In this document: piece by piece, positions 23,412 through 36,130 of the stretch
Position numbering within the stretch: position 1 is the first letter of the stretch
How the letters are laid out: every line of letters begins with the position of its first letter
The notes under the pieces: model-generated
What the model was told of the DNA's origin: nothing
What the model saw: the letters and a program-made list of their open reading frames with translations, nothing else
The model's database searches: none
Assembly (NCBI GenBank): GCA_039881145.1
Contig: JAYKKI010000060.1
Coordinates: forward strand, 7,960,501 to 8,024,500
DNA length: 64,000 nt
Source: Druceiella hillmani
Lineage: Eukaryota; Arthropoda; Insecta; Lepidoptera; Hepialidae
Direction: 5' to 3'
Program-made: the position numbers and the translations under genes

Positions 23412-26400
23412 ACAAAAAGGTGTTTCCATAAAAATGGTACTTCAATTAAAAAAATGGTATTGCTATTTTATTGTTACCTAACCTTTCCTAGTTACGGCAA
23501 TGGTGAAATGCCACTCTCTGTTACGATACAGGTACTCCTTTCACTTTATTAATTCGTATATTCATATGAGCACATACTTTGTCCATTATTATGGTGATCT
23601 CTCCATATTTTTCGTCCTTTCTTTTACCATTCACTTTTTCCACATAATATACATAACTTGTTTTTAATGTTCGTACGCTGCAAGAAACTAAGCTACGTTG
23701 ACGTTCCCTTCTCGAATTAGATTTTTCACTCGTATGCATGACGTATTTCCGTCAATATTTTTCATTGTTTTGTTTGCGATATGTGTATTTATTTACGATA
23801 TTCTAAATCCACACCTTCGCATAATGTAACGCGTAGCACATTTTTGGTATTGATTTATTTTTCATAATTTTTATTTATATACCATTTCTCAAATCAGTTG
23901 GAAGTATTCGACATGATTGTTTCATGTTTACTGAATATAAATACTATATTTTATTAGAGAAGCACTTGCAAAGATATGATAGATAAATTAAAAGCTTGAT
24001 GGTTTGGATGAATATTGACATATATGTTCAGGACCTTCAGAGGAGCTTGAAAAAAGCAACAATAAGTAAAATAGTAAGACTTTAGAACTGAGAACTGAAC
24101 AGGTTAGAGATTTTGCAGTGCAAGGACCTGTTTTGTAAAATCCACGATCTGTATTTAAATATATATTCAATTATTTCGCAGTTTTATCCTAAATTGAAGA
24201 CTAATTTAGTTAATCATAATATATCTTTATGTTCGGTGATTTAACTAGTAATGTTTGAACACAAATTGCGCATTGGTGCAGACACTGTCTCCTCTTTCGT
24301 GAGATATGGTGGATTTAGGGACAGGTTTTCCGCTTTTCTTAGAATAAATGATTTTAGGTAAAATGTATTTGATGTCATTATGGGAATAATTATAATTCGA
24401 TGTAAATGAAATCGTTATTTATACTTTCATATCAGCAAATTCATATTCGCTTTTGTTCTTTCCATGTTTAGAATCTTTTCTGAGAACTTATTTTTTGTGT
24501 TTTAGATATTATGATACTTTAGTTATATTCTTTATTGGCCTAAATTGTTATTTGTTCTTATTAAACTTACATTTTGGTTCTTACGAAATATGTGTTTAGG
24601 AAAAATATTTGTGTGTTAAGTTTTTTATTAATTACTAATAGATAATTTTTTTATAGTCAGCGATATCGCCAAAAATATAGAATTGATATCGTAATACGTT
24701 TTAAGTTATTTTCTAAGGTAATAAATGGTAAATAAAATAAGAAAAAGATCACTTACTTCCGGATTCGAAACGATATTTTTTCAGTTTCAAAAAATTGCAC
24801 CAATAGCATGTTTTATTGCCTTAGAGATTAAACCTATATTCTAGAAAATTGGTAGGACCCATAATTATTTTTAAAATTAGCAAAGCAGTTAAAAGCTGAA
24901 AGTTAAAAAAAAAATTTACAATGTGTTTAGTGGTGTCATCGTTATAAATATAGTTCCAAAAAAAAAATATAGTTCCAAAAATAATAATAAAATGAACAAA
25001 TACTGAAAAACAAAAGCAAATGTTATTATGTTAAAAAAACCGTGAGAAAAGTGTCAGTCATGGATGGCGGAAAATACATTCTCAAAAAATTTAAAATTAC
25101 TTAAAGATATTTTCTTTTCATTTAATATCATCTAAAGGAGTTGATAATTTATTGCATCCGTCTTAATTTTTAAAATAATTTTAGACGGATCAAGAAAAAA
25201 GGCATTATTAAAAATATATAAAGTAACAATTGTTTTATGTTCATTTTAAATTAGAGTCTGAAAAAATATCATTTATAAAATAATCTATAAAAATATAATT
25301 TATAAAAAAATCTAGTGTGAATGAAACTCCTGTGACAATTATCTCTACTATATATGTTATAATCTATTTAATAAGTACGCATTTTTATTCGAGATTGATA
25401 TTTTTTATGATATTGATTTTATTTCAAACGCTTAAAATTTGTTTGTTTTTGTTTTTATTTCGTAAAGTTGTGTGAATACGAATATACATAAGTATTTTTT
25501 TAGAAAAAATATTGGAGTAGGTTTTTAATGAAAAAGGAACATATTTTTGGATATCTCTTTTTATTAGTTTTATTTGACAATAAATTTTTTTTTGGCATAA
25601 ATCAACATTCATCTACATTTTTATTTATCATAAATTACAGAATCAAAGCGCATGTTAGAGTTTGATCGATTACTATTTGTAAATTTATAGGGCATTCTAT
25701 CCAAAAATGTTTGAGGAGGGAAACTGTAATAGATGAATAGACAAGTAGAAAACGTATTATTATATCCGTACTTATATACCATGGCTTCAGATGTAAACAA
25801 TAATCGATCAAATATATATTTACATCGTGTTTCAGTTGTTCAGTAACCTTTTTTCCCTTTCAATTGGTTTTTTAAAACGAAAATGGTTTTCCTAAAATTT
25901 TACTATGACTATCAGCAGTTTGTTTTAGCAGTAATTTCTAGAGATTCATAAGATGTGTTTTTTCATTCACTTATTACGTATTTTCTCAGTAACGAAAAGC
26001 TAAGAGGCTGCTAAAGATATATTATTAATTAACAAACATATGTTTATATATTGCTGGCATTTAATAACGATTGCACTTAATACATTTTTTTACATTTATT
26101 TCATAATTTTTACATTTCTCAATGTTTCCTTTCAGCTTTTAACTACGGTGTTTTGTAAATAAATTTCATTATTTTTAATGCAATAACTTTCAGTTCAAGT
26201 ATTTAAACGTACTAATCTGCACCTCATGGTCTATAGACCTCAGTTTAGATTAGGTTTAAAAAAGTTTAAAATCGTAAAGTAGGTTTGAAATCGTTTCAAT
26301 GGAATTCTAGGCAAAAGTTTTATGATGTGTTATCTTTATGAAGCTGTTAAATATATTTAACTTTAGTAAATAGATATGATATGGGAATTTTTAGTGACAA

Positions 26401-26540
26401 TAGACACGAAATGCGATCAAGTTCACTTTAAGATTGTTCTTCAAAACAAAACACAATTGTTAAGCAGTTTATATGAAAGCGCCTATCAAATTAAATTATT
26501 TCATACAGTGATTAAATAATCTTCGTAATTCTGAAGGTAT
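23412..26540. other. AT-rich intergenic DNA
   Basis: No coding signal was seen. Short A-rich duplications occur near 24950-24985. Confidence 0.5.
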
Positions 26541-26752
26541 TTCAATAATTTCACCAACACCAGAGCGCTGAGCGGATACAGGTGCGCGTTCACAAAATAT
26601 CCACCTGCCATAGTTTAGACCAGTTGTATCGTGACTACCTCTCACTTCTGACAGTATTGGTTGGGGCCGGTTACATTTGTAAATCTCTGGTTAACTATTG
26701 GAGCAAAACCTTATTTGGTATTATGAAGTTTAGTTATTTATATTTATAAGAA
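26541..26752 (+). other. Coding-like open island, possible exon
   Basis: After a TAA, one plus-strand frame stays open for about 65 codons in a GC-richer patch. It reads FHQHQSAERIQVRVHKISTC, then LYRDYLSLLTVLVGAGYICK and SLVNYW. A hydrophobic segment preceded by LYRD resembles the N-terminal membrane anchor of some short-chain dehydrogenase-like proteins, but the similarity is weak and judged by eye. No in-frame ATG precedes it. Possible acceptors are the AG dinucleotides near 26567 and 26582, and CTG|GTTAAC is a poor donor. Confidence 0.2.
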
Positions 26753-28239
26753 AACTAGCTTAAATAATTGTTTTTAACAAACTTTTGAAACGATAGAAAC
26801 CGTGAGCCAAAATTGGATGTTAAGTTTATAAGTTTTTTTTTAAACAAACTCTTTGAAAGTTTGAAAACTTATTTTTCTTAAATTAGTTATAGTAGGAAGT
26901 TTTCGAAATATCGAAATGTTTATTTCTCTTCATTTAATGGTTAAATAAAAATTTGCCTCTTGGGAAGACTTTTTAAAAATCTATAAGGTTTGTTAAATAG
27001 TTGTTTAATTTTGTTTACTATTTAATAAAAATGTGTACAAGAAAGAGTATAACTTAGTGTTGATTAAAATTCATTTCAATTTACAAAAAATCAGTCATTA
27101 TATTTATTTTTGTAAAATATGAATTCCTTTTATAAATATATCTTTTGGAATATCAGTGTTTATTTTTCAGTAATTTCTATATTTCGCCTATTAAATTTTT
27201 AAATCTTGTTGAAAAATAATGAATATTTAATTACACTTTTCGTATTAATCAGGATTAATACTTTATTCACTATGTATTTAACGGAGATAACGATTCGTTA
27301 AAAATTTAGTGAAAATCGACCATCATTGAATTACATTTTTCGTATCAATTGATATTAATAAACTATCTTCAATATATTTAACTTATATAGTGATTTGTTC
27401 ATTATTTCTAATTCACTAGATGGATTACGTCTAACTGATAGTTTACTTGATAGCAACATGCGCCATCACGGTTCACTGTCAAGCGTACGACCGAGAACTT
27501 GAAAGCAAAAACGGCTCGTGCTGGAGAATTGAAAAAAAAGCAAAGAGCTTCTCGCACAGCGAAGTAAATAAAAGAATCAACTCAAGCATCGACTCAAGTA
27601 CCGCAGCTAAACAATAAGCGAAGCTGATTCGCTCTAAATGTTACGGATTGAAAATTTTACATTGTTCATGGTGGAAAGAGTGGGAAAACTTTATAATGGC
27701 GGAGTGAACGCCTTACCTGTCAATGAGGAATAAAAAGTTTGTTTTTTTGAAACGGAAATTTTCCAACGCGTTTTAGGTTAAGTATCTTAATAACGAAATT
27801 TAATAGAATATTTTTCGGATTTACCTAAATTAAATTGGAAAGAATTCACGAATAAAATATGTTTTATCACTAACAGGAAGTCATGAAACACAAATCAAGT
27901 TCAAAGATAACTTAAAGGTAAATCCGGAAAATATTCTATAAAATTTTGTTTTCCTGATTTTCATCCCACGTGAACATTTTATTTAATTAAATACTGAAAA
28001 ATAATAAATTTCGAAATATTTTGGGGTGTTAATGGGCTAACAAAAAATAGAGGAAACCTCCACGAAACTTTATATAATGTTAAGTTTCTTAATTTCAAAG
28101 CCTATTTACCATTCATTAACGATAATATTTTCCATTAATAACTTTGGAGTTGTGTCTTGTTTCAGTTCATTCTTTTTCTTATGTTCTAAATACATTCCAT
28201 TTTAGAGCAATAATTAATCTATAGTTATTCAGTTAGTTA
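26753..28239. other. AT-rich DNA with one GC-richer patch
   Basis: About 27440-27640 is GC-richer (GCGCCATCACGG, GCGTACGACCGAG), with TAAATAAAAG at 27567 as a possible TATA element on the plus strand. No start codon of note follows. The rest holds only the 31-bp inverted repeat. Confidence 0.35.
27796..27946. repeat. 31-bp inverted repeat with 89-bp loop
   Basis: The left arm (27796-27826) ends TCGGATTTACCT and the right arm (27916-27946) starts AGGTAAATCCGG; 29 of 31 bases pair. The loop is unremarkable. Confidence 0.85.
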
Positions 28240-29500
28240 TGTGCTATGTTACCTATGGGAGTAAAAGACTAGTATGAGGTTCTGCTAACGGACCCGGTTT
28301 TTGGCCACCTTCCAAAGCTGTTCTCGCGTCAAACCAATAACCTTCGCGTTTCTGAACACAGATCTATTCTAGATTTCTCGGAGTCTTCCTTGATTATGTC
28401 AACACTTAAGGTTCCACTCCTTTTTACTCTCTTTGATGACTCCCTCTTCCTCAGCGTGTGCACAATCTACCTCTACTTCTTTTGCTACACCTGCTGACTG
28501 GACGAATTCTCCTTAGTAATAGCCCATAGCTTATGGTTGGTTATTATCACCGATTATTTAGTGTTGGGAATTTGATATAAGCGTCGGTTAATAAATGTTC
28601 GAAGGACATGAGCGAGAGTTTATATGACTTTTCTAAAATAAATACCAAGTGAAAATAAAATACATCTTTCCCTGAATAGGTACTCGTTCAATTCAACTGT
28701 TTGGCGCATATCTTTAGTTTTGCTGTAGTTTATCTATAAACCTGATTTCTGCACTTCAGTTAGTAATTCTCTAAGGTTATTCTCTAAGGTAAGCTTCTCC
28801 TTCATCTGTTAGAAGGTATGGCTAAGCAAACAAAACCTCATCACCATACTTGAAGTCTTCTAATCTATTATACAAACTTCATTAAAGCCCTCTCTTTTTT
28901 TGAATAATTTTTCACATATTTCGTCAATGACAAGGATCGTTTGCGACAGAACACCTCTCTGTTAAACACGAGATTGTACCTCAAAGGGGAATGAAAATCC
29001 TTCTTTACGCACAACTTGGCATTGATATTCATTATAACCTTTGATCAGATTTGTTATCCTTTAAAGAACACCATATTAGTAGAAGGTACTGGAACACACT
29101 TCTGTCAATTTCTGTTAGTTCCTGAATTTTGTTTAATAATAATGAGTAAAGTATTGATAATGTAAACTCAGTCGTGATGTTGTCGAAAGCCAACTTACTT
29201 CTGTTGAAGTTTTTTCTCGGTGTGTGACTTATTTAACAGATGGATTATTTTGCTGAATGTCATGGTCAAAATTAACAATAGACTTCAGTCCAATCCAGTC
29301 GTTATAATTGGTTGTATCCACGGAGATGTTCTTCTGTCTTTATACTGAAAAATAGTATGAAGTTGTGAGCAAGTAGATCAAGATCAGGCTCGGGGGGATT
29401 ATTCACTTTTGATTTATTTTAGAGCCAACTTAACGCCAGCGATAATAGGTTCTGCGGAGGTAATATTGGGATTACTATCACATTGCTTTTCTTTATTTTT
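28240..29500 (-). pseudogene. Decayed RTE-like LINE ORF2 (RT domain to C-terminus)
   Basis: Read on the minus strand across frameshifts and stops, the RT landmarks come in order. They are SQTILVIDEICEKLF (the LSPxLFLLVIDxxMRK region), RLEDFKYGDEVLFA (the LEDLDYADDICLL catalytic box, with the first aspartates altered), EVQKSGLxINYSKTKDMR (the GLKINxxKTKxMR region), TLAHVLRTFINRRLYQIP, and REQLWKVAKNRVR at the C-terminus near 28290. A diverged sister copy lies at 35290-36130. Many stops and lost catalytic residues make it non-functional. Confidence 0.65.
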
Positions 29501-30339
29501 ATAGCATTGGCGTACCATATAATTTAAGACCTCAGAAAAATTACATATTTATTTGTACATACATGTTATTTCTGACGTGCTAGCTGTTTAGCTTCTCCTC
29601 AGATTAATTTTCCGTCTTCACCCCGTTTATACCCCGAAATAACAAATGTGCTATTTTGAATTCACACTTGTTATTTTGTACAACTCTTTCACATTATAAC
29701 GCTTTACAGCTTGCTCTGTCCTATTGTTTAGCTTCTATTTTTCTTCGATCGTCTTTTGCACTTCCCTTCATCTGTAGATCCAGATCTGTATACATTACAT
29801 TGTTTCTTGCTTTGTACTTTTAGCCTTGAGTTTGCTGATAATCTCTAATCCTTCAGTCATATCTGTTAGCTATTCCTTCTGTAAGGAATTTTTGTAACCA
29901 AGTACTTTTTCACAACTTTTAAGAATGAAGTTGTCTTTGACTCTCTACATATTTTATTTATTTTGAAGCACCGGTTAATAGATAAAAAAGTGTGAAAAGA
30001 CTGATTATATAAGGTATACAAAAACGTATCAAAAAATAGTAGAAGTAAATGAAGACAGAGAATTAAGCTAAGTATCATTGTTATACATGAAATGACATAT
30101 GCAGATTGAAGTTGTTTTTTATTTGAATATTACTTATGTTATGACAATATTTAAATTGCTACTGGTGTATTATGAATCTTAAAATTATTTTGGGCTTATT
30201 ATTCTTGCTAAATATTAACGTCACAAATAAAAACGTCTGCATGTGGTATACCGCAATTATTGCGTAACTGAATAAGTTGAAAGACCGCGGTTAATAAAAA
30301 TCGTATCGTAGTATGAGATGTGCATTCATTCAGAGTAAA

Positions 30340-30545
30340 TTATTTATTTATTTATCTACTTTAATGTAATTGATACATATGGCGAACATATTGTTACGAG
30401 AGCAATATTTTACAGTCAACCAGAACACCAGTTCTGTCTCGCTCTACGAGCAGGCGGGAATCGAATTCGGGTCCCTCGGTGTGTCGCGCCGTCAAAAGCC
30501 ATATGCCTTATGATCAACCCAACACACCATGGTGACGACATTAGC
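30340..30545 (-). repeat. tRNA-derived SINE, copy 1
   Basis: On the minus strand it starts near GTGTGTTGGGTTGATCATAA (A-box-like), has AATTCGATTCCCGCC (B box GTTCGATTC), then GTGTTCTGGTTGACTGTAAA, GCCATATGTATCAATTACAT and an ATAAATAAATAA tail. A second copy with the same order is at 61525-61700. Confidence 0.65.
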
Positions 30546-30580
30546 ATTCGAACCACATAAATAAACCATAAAATATGTTA

Positions 30581-30693
30581 ATTTATACTACCTAATATAC
30601 ATGTATATAATATACATTTATACTACCTAATATACATTTATACTACCTAATATACATGTATACTACCTACATTTATACTACCTAATATACATG
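30581..30693. repeat. Minisatellite, about 20-bp unit
   Basis: ATTTATACTACCTAATATAC occurs about five times with variants (ACATGTAT junctions), directly next to the promoter end of the SINE. Confidence 0.85.
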
Positions 30694-32339
30694 TGGGTAT
30701 AAAAGTGGCTTTCATAGTTGAAATTACATTTTACTTATGACAAAAATGAAAAGCTAAAGTTTTAGAGTAAAAAACTATAAAATTTCACAAAATTGGGTTA
30801 CGTGATTTTTTCCGAGAATATACACATACTAAATATAATGTATTAAATATGAAAGTGTCTGAATATGTAATATTTTTTCAACTTCAATCTTTTAGTTACT
30901 AAATTATTTTTAAGAAACATAATACCTGAGAAGTTATAATTTATTTCAACATTTTTTAATTCGGCGTACGGATAATTAAGTTTAAATATTTATTTCATTT
31001 TAATCTATACCGATCGCAGTCAATACATAAAACTATGTAAACTCAAAATAAATACATGAAAGAACTTATTTATAAATTTATTTTTGTTTTTACCCCTACT
31101 ATGTGATATTAAATGAAAAGAAAATCGTAATCTAATTACTACGGAAAGCAAAACAGTTGTTTGTATATAAATATTGATGGAGGTTAATTAATGTGCTTCA
31201 GTAATATTTAACTAAGTTAAGGATTGAATTTTGTTTAAGTAGGCATTAAGATAAATAAATAAAATTCAGGATAAATATCACAGAAACTTCACCACATAAT
31301 GTAAAACGTCTTATTAAATCTATCTTTTTATGCAGGATAATCTGAGAAACTACTGAAAGGATTTTATTCCAATTTTCGTCAATAGATATATTATATTATG
31401 AGGAAAGTTTAAGTGCATGTTTATGAACATTTTAACAAATTATTTTAACTAACCGACGGGAAAATTTGTGAGCATATGCTGCGTGAACAGATAAAGATGC
31501 ATAAAAACAACTTGTGATAAGAATATTCATTTCAAATAGTTCTCGACAAAAGTTCTCAATAATAGATGTGTAACTTCGACGGATAATACACTTATCGAAA
31601 ACAGGACATGAAAATTTGCATCAAGTAATGAATTAAATAACGATGATCGTTTAGGTAGGAAAAATTAAATATTTGTCCAATTCGTTTTTTGGTTTCAGGC
31701 TTTTAATTTAGGTGAACATTATAGTTCTCATTGGATCATTTAAATTAATAGTAAACTTTACAAGGATATTTTTGAGTAAACGTATTATATTTGTTTCGCT
31801 CCCTGACGGGTTTATAAGGACAATTTCACTTACTCACAGTTTCATTTCCAATGGTTTTAATTTTCTTTAAAATTATGTTACTCAATGCTCATTATCAAAG
31901 TATAAGTTTAAACATTCAATGTTTATCCTTTGCTTTCCATATTTTTCGTAGGATCAATACTTTCAACCATTACTGTGACGTGCATTACCCAAACATAATC
32001 TGTTCATTTTGGTTCTTGAAAGACCTTTGGCTCTTGAAGATGCTTGACATATTGGATAAAAATATATTTTTAACACTGTATTTTAGTTCAGACTAAAATA
32101 TTCTCTTTATAGACGGATTGGGTTGCTACTATTTATTTAATCTGTATATAATCCGTGATTTTGCTATAAGAAATGGAAAATAAGGTAGTTGGTGAAATGA
32201 AGTAAAATGTAATTGAGTAATTAAAAATATGCATGCCAAAAAATTGTTTTTATTTAACCAAAACATTATGCGATGGTGACACGCCTTTATAAGGGCGGTT
32301 TCTTGTATCAATTGCTTGGAATTCATCATTGGGAGTTCG
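30694..32339. other. AT-rich DNA, nothing recognised
   Basis: Frames of 60-80 codons occur (for example 31851-32096, plus strand) but have AT-driven composition and no motif or splice support. Confidence 0.5.
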
Positions 32340-33420
32340 TGAAAACCGCGGTCACTGTAGCAGATTTAGCTTTACTCAGGGTGTACCACGAGGAGACTTG
32401 TCAACTTACACCTTTCTCTCTTTCTCTCCAATGGATAAGTACCAGCTCTTGATGTTGATTATCGCCGTGCCCCTATTTAATATTACACCACAGATGTACC
32501 AGTTCTTCCGTCCGGACATCTTGACTTGAAAAAAAACATTACACTAGATAATGTAGCTGCCATCTCTGAAGAACTCAAATAATGCAATGTGGAGACCATC
32601 TATCTCAAATATCCTTCGAGTGAGTAGGTCGATATCTACACAGACGGTTCGTTCGTACCTGCCTGAAACAAAAGGAGTCAGAGCAAGATGGTTCTGCTGC
32701 CTGTTTGAAGAACCACTGGCAGTGGGAAAAAAGCCAGCAACTACGATGGTGAGGTTTGCGCATTTCACGGGGCTTCAAGCCAGCTACTAGCCATGGACCT
32801 GGCACCTGCGAAAGTGGTCTTTCTAAGTGACTCCCAGGCTGCAATCCCTGCGCTCAGTAATGATGCTCCTATCGACTAATTGTAAACTATTATGTGTCGT
32901 GCAAAGCTGGCGGAGCTTATCACGCATGGATGGGTGGTGGCTTTACAGTATGTGCTAAGCCATGTAAAAATCCCTGGCAATAAAAAGGTCGACAGCAGGG
33001 CCAGGCAGGGGACTGAGTCGACCCAACCTGATATACCATATTGTTATGCTACACTAAGCAAAAAACCTAATTAACTCATTCATCAACAGAATCACTTTCA
33101 AGGCCCTAAAAGATCAAAACATTGGCAAAAAGTGGGAGACTTCTCCGCGAAGGGGCCAACTTCAAGACACCTAGAGAGGGCAGGGGCTGTTGCTCGTTTT
33201 AGATAGACTACCGGTCACGACTATCTACAGGTTCATCTCCATAGGATCGGCTTGGCTGATGATGAGATTTGTCCGCTATGCGGCTGTGTAACAATGGATG
33301 GTGATAATCTTCGTACTTGTAAGACTTTGAAATGCTCAACTAGTGACATTGTTGAACGCTATTGGGAGTCTCGGCATCGAATGGTCGAAGGACCACGGAC
33401 GGGCGTTGGCTAACTAACTT
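32340..33420 (+). pseudogene. I/Jockey-like LINE ORF2 remnant: RT scrap, RNase H domain, C-terminal zinc knuckle
   Basis: TQGVPRGDLSTYTF near 32371 looks like the RT QGVPQG motif. VAAISEEL (32551) leads into an RNase H domain with its acidic residues: DIYTDGSFVP (32631), NYDGEVCAF, and VVFLSDSQAAIPALS (about 32816). It continues with MCRAKLAELITHGWVVALQY and LSHVKIPGNKKVDSRARQGT (32892-33010), then a CPLCG knuckle, MDGDNLRTC and DIVERYWESRHRMVEGP, ending GVG-stop at about 33411. Several frameshifts and stops break it, for example after DGSFVPA. RT and RNase H lie too close together, so most of the RT has been deleted. The C-terminal half is unusually well preserved for this window. Confidence 0.85.
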
Positions 33421-34825
33421 TTATTTATATTTTTTTATATTCTCTTCTGTTTATTAATATTTCATTATATTTCTTTGTATTACGAAGCATCTTATTAACT
33501 ATTTAACGGATTTAAAATTTTATCCATTAAATGTGTTTTACAATAGTATAGCATGTATTTATTCTTTGAAAACATATGAAACACCTTTTTGTTTTTCCTA
33601 AAATTGATATTTGTACCCGTGTAGACATGATTATAGCAGATTAAGAGACACTTTAAAAGGTTCAGTAACACTAACAAACTCATGATAAAAGGTTTATCAT
33701 TTGGATTAACAACATCAATAAGAGTGTTATTGGTACTGATAATCTGAACAGCAAATTTTTTAAAGAATATACTAATCTGTTACTATATCTAATTATATAT
33801 AGTCACAAGTTTGAAAATACTCAGTTTATTTGGCAAACTTAATTTTCCCGTGGTGCTAGGTAATGCTACCAATCTCACTACATTGGCTTTATATCGGAAT
33901 GGAGCGAGCTAGTGTATTCTCAGAATAATATGTAATAGGTTGTACCTCTAATTTTAAACGTTAAAAATGAATCGACATAACAGACGTTAGAAGATGAATC
34001 AGCAAAATGCTGTATTGCACTTTTGACTAGACTGCTTGTTATTTAACATCACTTCATGAATAACGTTATAAACATTCATGTCATCTCCGAAACGATTAAA
34101 ATTTATAACATCGTCCCGAGGAATGAGCTAGACTTAGATCGGCTGAAGATGATTTGAAATAATGTAGTAAAAAAAAGACAGAAAAAAGACCAAGTTGGTT
34201 TCTTGAAATAAAAGTAAGCATGTTGATTTATTGCAGTAAAAGCGACATGCTTCTATTGACGATTGATTTTCTTAATCAAGTCGGAAGAGATTGGTAATTA
34301 TAAGGCAAAGTTTTGTTAGTTCTAATGCTACAAACGTTTTTCTTAAAATACTCTTAATTTAATTTAATTTTTCAGTTAGGGAGAATAGCAATAATGGAAA
34401 AGTAATTACTTGTATTCCGAGCAATTTATATATTCGATTTTCAAGACATTTACGATTATGTATTTTTTATCATGTACATTTTTCCTCGCCGTGTCCCTCT
34501 AGATTTGTGTTAGCCAGTTTTGGTAATTTTTTAAATAAAAGTCTCGTAATATTTTTAATGCAACGTAATTCATACGTCAGAAAAAAAATTTGTTCGAGAA
34601 TCCATGCATACAAAGGGTAAATGTATTTTTTAGTACTATTCTTCATATATCGTAATATTTCTTGTGAAATTTGGAGTTTGAATGGAATATGAAAATGTAA
34701 GTGGAAAAATTTGTGAGTTGAAAAACTTTGAGTTTTTAAAAATTCTGTTTGTAAGAAAGTGGACAGTAAATTATTTATTGGATTTGCCGATAACTCCCAT
34801 TCGTTTTTCGAATAAAAATATCGAA
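33421..34825. other. AT-rich DNA between LINE remnant and hammerhead repeats
   Basis: Contains a 142-codon minus-strand open stretch (34470-34898) that starts with GTG inside the inverted hammerhead repeat. It is judged fortuitous. Confidence 0.45.
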
Positions 34826-34849
34826 CATATTTGGCGTTAATTTTGTAGA

Positions 34850-34930
34850 AATTTACGTGATGTGGTATTACTTCTACTTCCTTTAAGTTCTTTACCACGG
34901 CCTAGGTTTTGTATCACAACATTTTCATGT
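34850..34930 (-). repeat. Hammerhead-bearing dispersed repeat, inverted copy 2
   Basis: On the minus strand this copy shows AACCTAGGCCGTGGTAAAG, then ACTTAAAGGAAGTAGAAG and CACATCACGT, continuing into TTCTACAAAATTAACGCC toward 34826. The core has decayed: CTGAAGA has become ATGAAAA and GAAA has become AAAA. It lies head to head with copy 3, so the pair forms an inverted repeat with a spacer of only about 10-20 bases. Confidence 0.65.
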
Positions 34931-34938
34931 TATATCAT

Positions 34939-35080
34939 GCCCACCTGAAGATGAAGCAAAAATCTTTCCTAATAGCCTACCTAAAGATGTTGTAATACAA
35001 CGATATCTAGGTAGAGGTAAAGAACTTAAAGAAAGTAGAAATAATATTATATTACGTACTTTCACTTAATTGTGAATAAT
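34939..35080 (+). repeat. Hammerhead-bearing dispersed repeat, copy 3
   Basis: CCCACCTGAAGATG occurs at 34940. A second, complete unit follows from about 34975, with CTAAAGA, a perfect GTTGT-AAT-ACAAC hairpin, GATA, TCTAGGTA, GTAAAGAACTTAAAGAAAG and ACTTAATTGTGAATAATGA. G5 of the core and one A of GAAA are changed, so this unit should be inactive. It does preserve stem II perfectly. The doubled 5' motif suggests a partial tandem copy, as is common for Penelope-type insertions. Confidence 0.65.
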
Positions 35081-35289
35081 GAAAATATCATAAAGAATTT
35101 GAACTATGAATGTATTCTTATTTAGAACTTCCAACACACGGCACACATTGACAGTATACCTCCGTTATAAAAATCTGGTGATACCAAACTAAGTAGTAAC
35201 TGGAACTAGTGTATTTAAAATGTAGTTCTCGATGTTTCACCAGTAGCTGAGCCCATTATTTAGTTCGTTATGTCTTATATCTTCTATGG

Positions 35290-36130
35290 AAGCAAATATT
35301 TTCTATGAGCTTTCACCAATGGACTCGGTTTTGACCACTTCCTGCAGCTGTCCCAGTCAAACAAATGACCTCGCTTTCTGGAACTAAATTTCTTCCAGAT
35401 CTCTCTCGATCTGCCTCGGTTTCTTCTATTTTTTTCCCTCAGCGTAAAACCCATCCGCCTCTACTCCTTTTCAAAAATCTGCTTACCGATCAATTTTTCC
35501 TTGGTAATGACCGTCGTTCCTTGGTAATAGCCAGCTGTTCATCATTATCGATTATTTTCATGGCCTTTTTAAATTAAGAATTTGACGTAGACATTGGGTA
35601 ATATGATCGATTGAACAATTTCACGTATTTTTGTCCGTAACTTTCAAAATCTGGCAAGTAAGAAATAAAATAGGTTTTAAATTGTTGTTAAAGATACCAA
35701 GCTTAGATTTTTCATGAGTCTCATGGCTTTTCCACAGATAATAAAGCCGAATAAAAACGGGCTGTTCGTTTTTTCAATTTTGCCGAGGTTTTAGAATCCT
35801 TTTTCTCTTGAATTTGATGTCCGTTTAGTTCAAGATAATCTTAGCTATTCGAAAGCAGGCGTACCTTTTTGAATTTGCTGGAGGTTATATCTTACTTTCT
35901 ACATCTCAACTTAATATTCTTCAACCTTTTTTTACTTGTCGGAAGATATGGCTACGCATATAGTACCATTAGCATAATCGAGGTCTTCTGATCTGTCATA
36001 AAAGCCTCATTAAAGCCTGGCACCATTTTTCTGCACGATTTTCCTCAGACCTCCTTAATAACGAGGATGGTTGGCGAGAGATCAGCTCCCTGCCAATTTC
36101 TATGAAAGTTCGTCATTAGATTTTTTGAAT
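35290..36130 (-). pseudogene. Decayed RTE-like LINE ORF2, second copy
   Basis: The minus strand shows LSPTILVIKEV-like residues near 36050, then RSEDLDYANGTICVAISSDK near 35960 (the LEDLDYADDICLLS box with DD changed to NG). At the far end near 35340 is SWDSCRKWSKPSPLVKA, equivalent to the C-terminus at about 28290 in the first copy. Nucleotide similarity to 28240-29000 is visible in several blocks, such as GAAGATATGGCTACGCA against GAAGGTATGGCTAAGCA. It is non-functional. Confidence 0.6.

Noticed and set aside
34470..34898. 142-codon open stretch on the minus strand, longer than most others in the window
   Set aside because: It starts with GTG inside the inverted hammerhead repeat, has no early ATG and AT-driven composition, and matches no known protein by eye. 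The matching frame in the sister repeat copy is closed.
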